From contig NZ_FMZX01000015.1 in NCBI RefSeq assembly GCF_900101615.1, positions 1-64,000 on the forward strand: 64,000 nt of DNA, in the 5' to 3' direction. The notes beneath the pieces are model-generated. The model was given only the letters and a program-made list of their open reading frames with translations. It was not told the DNA's origin and searched no databases. Within the stretch, counting starts at the first letter, position 1. Each line of letters opens with the position of its first letter. Made by a program: the position numbers and the translations under genes. Of the stretch, positions 61,211-64,000 are shown piece after piece. This DNA is from Belnapia rosea (GTDB lineage Bacteria; Pseudomonadota; Alphaproteobacteria; Acetobacterales; Acetobacteraceae).

Positions 61211-61385
61211 GCGAAGCACCATCCCGGCCATATGGGACATCACCTACGAGTCAGCCATTTTGGCCGGGCGTATGAGTCCGCGCAGGCGCGGTCGAGGTTC
61301 GGCTGGTGTCGGCGGTGGAGGGCGTCGGCGACGGCGCCACGGTGCCGCTGGGCGTACAGCTCCGCCTAAACCCCGGCTGGACGAC

Positions 61386-61958
61386 CTACTTCGGGTCCGT
61401 GCCGTCTCCCTCGCCGAGCGCGCGCTGCAGAAGAACGGTGTCCAGCCATCGGCCATGCTTGCGGCCGACCGAGCGGAGGGTGCCGACAAGGCGGAACCCA
61501 AAGGCTTCGTGCAGGCGCACCGATGCCAAGTTCGCGCTGTCCCCAACCACGGCGACCATTTGCCGCACTCCAAGCGCCTCACATTGCGTGAGCAGCTCCT
61601 GGAGCAGCAGGCGGCCGATGCCGTGGCCGTTGACATCGTGGCGTACGTAAACGGAGTTCTCCGCCGTGTTTCTGTAGGCGGCGCGCGGCCGGTAGGCGCT
61701 GGCGTAAGCGTAACCGAGGATGGCGCCGTCGCTGCCCTCGGCGACCAAGTAGGGCAGCCTGCGGGCGAGGACGTCGGCGCGCCGCCGCCGCATGTCGTCC
61801 TCGTTGGGAGGTTCGGTCTCGAAGGAGCCGGTCCCATGCAGGACATGGTGGCCGTAGATGGCGGCGATGGCGCCGATGTCGTCCTCCGCCGACGGCCTGA
61901 CGCGGATGGTGTCGAGTTGCCCTGTTGCTGGGGCGATGTCCTGTGTCTTCATGCCCAC
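61386..61958 (-). CDS. GNAT acetyltransferase, phosphinothricin acetyltransferase-like
   Basis: A 190-residue protein with the PAT/Bar pattern: IRVRPSAEDDIGAIAAIYGH, HGTGSFETEPPNEDDMRRRR, YAYASAYRPRAAYRNTAENS and HDVNGHGIGRLLLQELL (acetyl-CoA loop). It acetylates phosphinothricin, methionine sulfoximine or, next to ars genes, possibly organoarsenicals (ArsN-like). It diverges from a LysR gene across 71 bp. Confidence 0.82.
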   Translation of the reverse strand: MGMKTQDIAPATGQLDTIRVRPSAEDDIGAIAAIYGHHVLHGTGSFETEPPNEDDMRRRRADVLARRLPYLVAEGSDGAILGYAYASAYRPRAAYRNTAENSVYVRHDVNGHGIGRLLLQELLTQCEALGVRQMVAVVGDSANLASVRLHEAFGFRLVGTLRSVGRKHGRWLDTVLLQRALGEGDGTDPK

Positions 61959-61994
61959 AAGACTGCGACCGCCCGCTCGGGGGCGAAAGGAAAT

Positions 61995-62020
61995 TTATCT
62001 GATCCGCGGCATCAGGATAA
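61995..62020. promoter_or_regulatory. Imperfect dyad in the LysR-GNAT divergent region
   Basis: TTATCTGAT ... ATCAGGATAA forms an almost perfect inverted repeat around CCGCGGC, in the short gap between divergent genes, as expected for a LysR-type site. Confidence 0.5.
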
Positions 62021-62029
62021 GTTTTCTGC

Positions 62030-62930
62030 ATGCATGACCCAAGCCTCCGCCAGCTACGGACCTTCCTCTCGGTTGTAGAGACCGGTGGCGTCACCTCCGC
62101 CGCGCAGGCGCTCGGCCTCACCCAGCCCGCAGCCAGCCAGCAACTCCGCGAGCTGGAGCGCATCATGGGCGTCCGCCTGCTCGAGCGGGTCGCCGGGCGT
62201 GCGGTGCCGACCGCCGCCGGGCGTGCGCTCGTTGAACCAGCCCGGCGGGCGCAGGCCGCGGTCGAGGACGCCAGGGCGGTGGCCGCGGCGCACCGGTCCG
62301 GCGAGGGCCGGGCGCGTCCGCCTCGGCACAGGCGCCACGGCCTGCATCCACCTCCTGCCGCCAGTGCTCGCGGAGCTGAACAAGCGGATGCCGGGCCTCG
62401 AAGTCATCATCGCCACCGGGAACACACCGGACATCCTCCGCCGGGTCGAGGAGGGCGACCTGGATGCGGCGCTGGTCACCCTTCCGGCCGCCCTTGGCCG
62501 GTCACTCTCCACGACCCGGATTACTACCGACCCGCTGGTGGCGCTCCTCCCCGAGGCCATGGTGCCCAAGGGTCACGCCTCGCTCACAGCCGCCGAGCTC
62601 AACCGGCTGCCGCTCATCCTCTACGAGGCCGGGGCGAACACGCGGACGATCATCGACGCGTGGTTCCGGCGGGCGGGCTTGGTCCCGCGGCCCATCATGG
62701 AGTTGGGGAGCGTCGAAGCCATCAAAGTGTTGGTCGCCAGCGGCCGCGGCTGCTCGGTGCTGCCCGCGCTGGCACTCGGCGGCGATGTCGCAGGCGCCAT
62801 GATGCGCCCTCTGCGTCCCGCCCTTTCCCGGCAACTCGCCGTGGTGCTCCGCAATGAGAAGGTCGTCGACAGGGGCCTTGGGCGGTTGCTCGGAGCCCTC
62901 AAGGCGGTGGCTGGGGGCCGCCCAGGCTGA
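62030..62930 (+). pseudogene. LysR-family regulator with a single frameshift
   Basis: The helix-turn-helix half is intact (LRQLRTFLSVVETGGVTSAA, LGLTQPAASQQLRELERIMG). Near 62305-62320 the frame moves by one base; the effector domain continues (RVRLGTGATACIHLLPPVLA, VIIATGNTPDILRRVEEGDL, GRGCSVLPALALGG) to a TGA at 62930. One base restores a ~300-residue LysR protein, so this is a recent mutation or a sequence error. It would control the divergent acetyltransferase. Confidence 0.7.
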
Positions 62931-62967
62931 AGCCGAGAGGGTGCGGCCTTTGTCACGGAGCCTCCGG

Positions 62968-63717
62968 CTACCGACCGCTCGCCGCACCCGAAAGGATGGC
63001 CAGATCGGCCTTGGCCTGCTTCTCTGCCCGCTCCTTTCGCTCGCTGTAGCGGTCGGTCAGGTGGTCGGAGCGGTCGCGCAGCAGCAGGGTAAACTTCACC
63101 AGCTCCTCCATGACATCGACGACCCGGTCGTAAAGCGGCCCTGGCAGCATCCGGCCAGCCTCGTCAAACTGCTCGTACGCCTTGGGCACCGAGGACTGGT
63201 TCGGGATCGTGACCATCCGCATCCAGCGGCCGAGCAGGCGCAACGTGTTCACCGCATTAAAGCTCTGGGAACCACCGGAAACCTGCATCACGGCGAGCGT
63301 CCGGCCCTGGGTCGGGCGGACGCCGCGGCTTTCAAGGGGGAGCCAGTCGATCTGGTTCTTGAGGATGCCCGTGACGGCGCCGTGCCGCTCCGGGCTGCAC
63401 CAGACCTGGCCCTCGGACCATAGGGAAAGCTCCCGAAGCTCGGCGCCCTTGGGATGGTCGGCGGGCACGCTGTCCACCACCGGCAGGTCGCGGGGGTCGA
63501 AGACCCGCGTCTCAGCCCCGAACTGCTGCAGGATGCGCTCGGCCTCGAGCGTCAGGAACCGGCTGTAGGACCGCTCCCGAAGCGAGCCGTAGAGCAGCAG
63601 GATCCGCGGCGGGTGCGTGCTGGCGCCGGGGATGCCAAGCCTTCCGACGGTCGGGATGTCGAGCTGCGCTTCCGAGACGTTGGGCAGCGAGTGGTCCGGA
63701 AGGTTCACGGCAGGCAT
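62968..63717 (-). CDS. arsH: ArsH, NADPH-dependent FMN reductase
   Basis: A 249-residue flavoprotein with the ArsH pattern: [20 protein letters not shown] (FMN phosphate loop), [40 protein letters not shown] and [20 protein letters not shown]. ArsH oxidises trivalent organoarsenicals. It lies 12 bp after the ArsO-like gene in the same transcript. Confidence 0.93.
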   Translation of the reverse strand: MPAVNLPDHSLPNVSEAQLDIPTVGRLGIPGASTHPPRILLLYGSLRERSYSRFLTLEAERILQQFGAETRVFDPRDLPVVDSVPADHPKGAELRELSLWSEGQVWCSPERHGAVTGILKNQIDWLPLESRGVRPTQGRTLAVMQVSGGSQSFNAVNTLRLLGRWMRMVTIPNQSSVPKAYEQFDEAGRMLPGPLYDRVVDVMEELVKFTLLLRDRSDHLTDRYSERKERAEKQAKADLAILSGAASGR

Positions 63718-63729
63718 TCAAGTCTCCAA

Positions 63730-64000
63730 TCAGGCGGCATTCACGGGCGGAGCGTCCGCCAGGGCGCTTCCGATCTCCTGGACGGCACTCCGGGCGGCCC
63801 GCGTCACCCCGGCCAACGTGGCGGAGGCAAAGCCGGTCCAGTCGCCGTAGCCGACCAGCCAGAGGCGCGGCTTGCGGACGGACCGGCCACCCCGGACCGC
63901 GACGCGTCCGTCCGACTCCAGCACGCCGAGCGGCGCCAGGTGATCCAGGGCCGGGCGGAAGCCCGTGCACCAGATGACCGCATCCACCGGGCTGCGGCTG
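63730..64000 (-). CDS. arsO: ArsO-like flavin-dependent monooxygenase, 3' part
   Basis: The C-terminal ~90 residues of an FAD/NAD(P)-binding oxidoreductase: [20 protein letters not shown] (the ATG-like motif of flavin monooxygenases) and [20 protein letters not shown]. The 5' end lies beyond the window. Adjacent to ArsH, as ArsO usually is; it is probably an arsenic-linked monooxygenase. Confidence 0.8.
   Translation of the reverse strand, partial: SRSPVDAVIWCTGFRPALDHLAPLGVLESDGRVAVRGGRSVRKPRLWLVGYGDWTGFASATLAGVTRAARSAVQEIGSALADAPPVNAA

Overview
The window looks like an accessory, insertion-sequence-rich stretch of a high-GC alphaproteobacterium. Codon use, the DUF5681 and DUF6894 small proteins and the IS types suggest Acetobacteraceae, Roseomonas-like. 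This is inference: there is no rRNA, tRNA or core housekeeping gene to settle it. I see no replication or conjugation genes and no CRISPR array, so plasmid versus chromosome is open.

Region 1 (1-7.7 kb) is an IS graveyard. It holds an IS1182-like 3' end, a decayed IS3-type pair, a 5'-truncated IS66 transposase with its right end at 3750, and an IS630 3' half. It also holds a fully reconstructable nested pair of IS110/IS1111-type elements: the inner one (5776-7186) sits inside the transposase gene of the outer one (4736-7525). Both used a CA core. The outer one landed in a ~185-bp repeat whose unoccupied copy lies at 21.7 kb.

Region 2 (7.7-22.4 kb) carries small hypothetical genes, several joined by ATGA overlaps, and a DUF5681 gene. 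Two inverted copies of a DUF6894/Crp-type regulator module are present. A four-gene unit encodes a small membrane protein, a MarR regulator, a small basic protein and a frameshifted Hfq-like protein. There is also a thermonuclease. A helix-turn-helix-like gene has two copies, one split by a clean IS3-family insertion with a 4-bp duplication. Several dispersed repeats and terminators fill the gaps.

Region 3 (22.7-35.2 kb) starts with a tightly coupled four-gene operon: a giant (2114 aa) MnxG/McoA-like multicopper oxidase, a secreted beta-propeller, a SCO1/SenC copper chaperone and a c-type cytochrome with an extra domain. All junctions overlap by 4 bp. It looks like a secreted metal-oxidation system wired to copper delivery and electron transfer, and is the best candidate here for an under-described system. 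A DUF2278 protein and an SH3/metallo-beta-lactamase protein follow, the latter behind a 7-bp tandem repeat.

Region 4 (36-64 kb) is a heavy-metal and oxidative-stress island: a His-rich secreted protein, czcCBA with two small secreted genes, an alkaline phosphatase, 1-Cys peroxiredoxin, an ETHE1-like hydrolase, ArsR, LspA, SCO1, PCu(A)C, CcdA and a Met-rich protein. Next come an HMA-CDF transporter with a CmtR-like ArsR, a Pb/Cd/Zn P-type ATPase with a divergent PbrR-like MerR, a cytochrome c-FTR1 permease (PbrT-like), ArsR-Acr3 and ArsH-ArsO (the last cut by the window edge). Broken multicopper oxidase, MerR, LspA and transposase genes show repeated loss and shuffling. Several genes differ from an intact frame by one base (Hfq, LysR, a small gene at 11.4 kb, the oxidase remnant), so sequencing or assembly error should be kept in mind.
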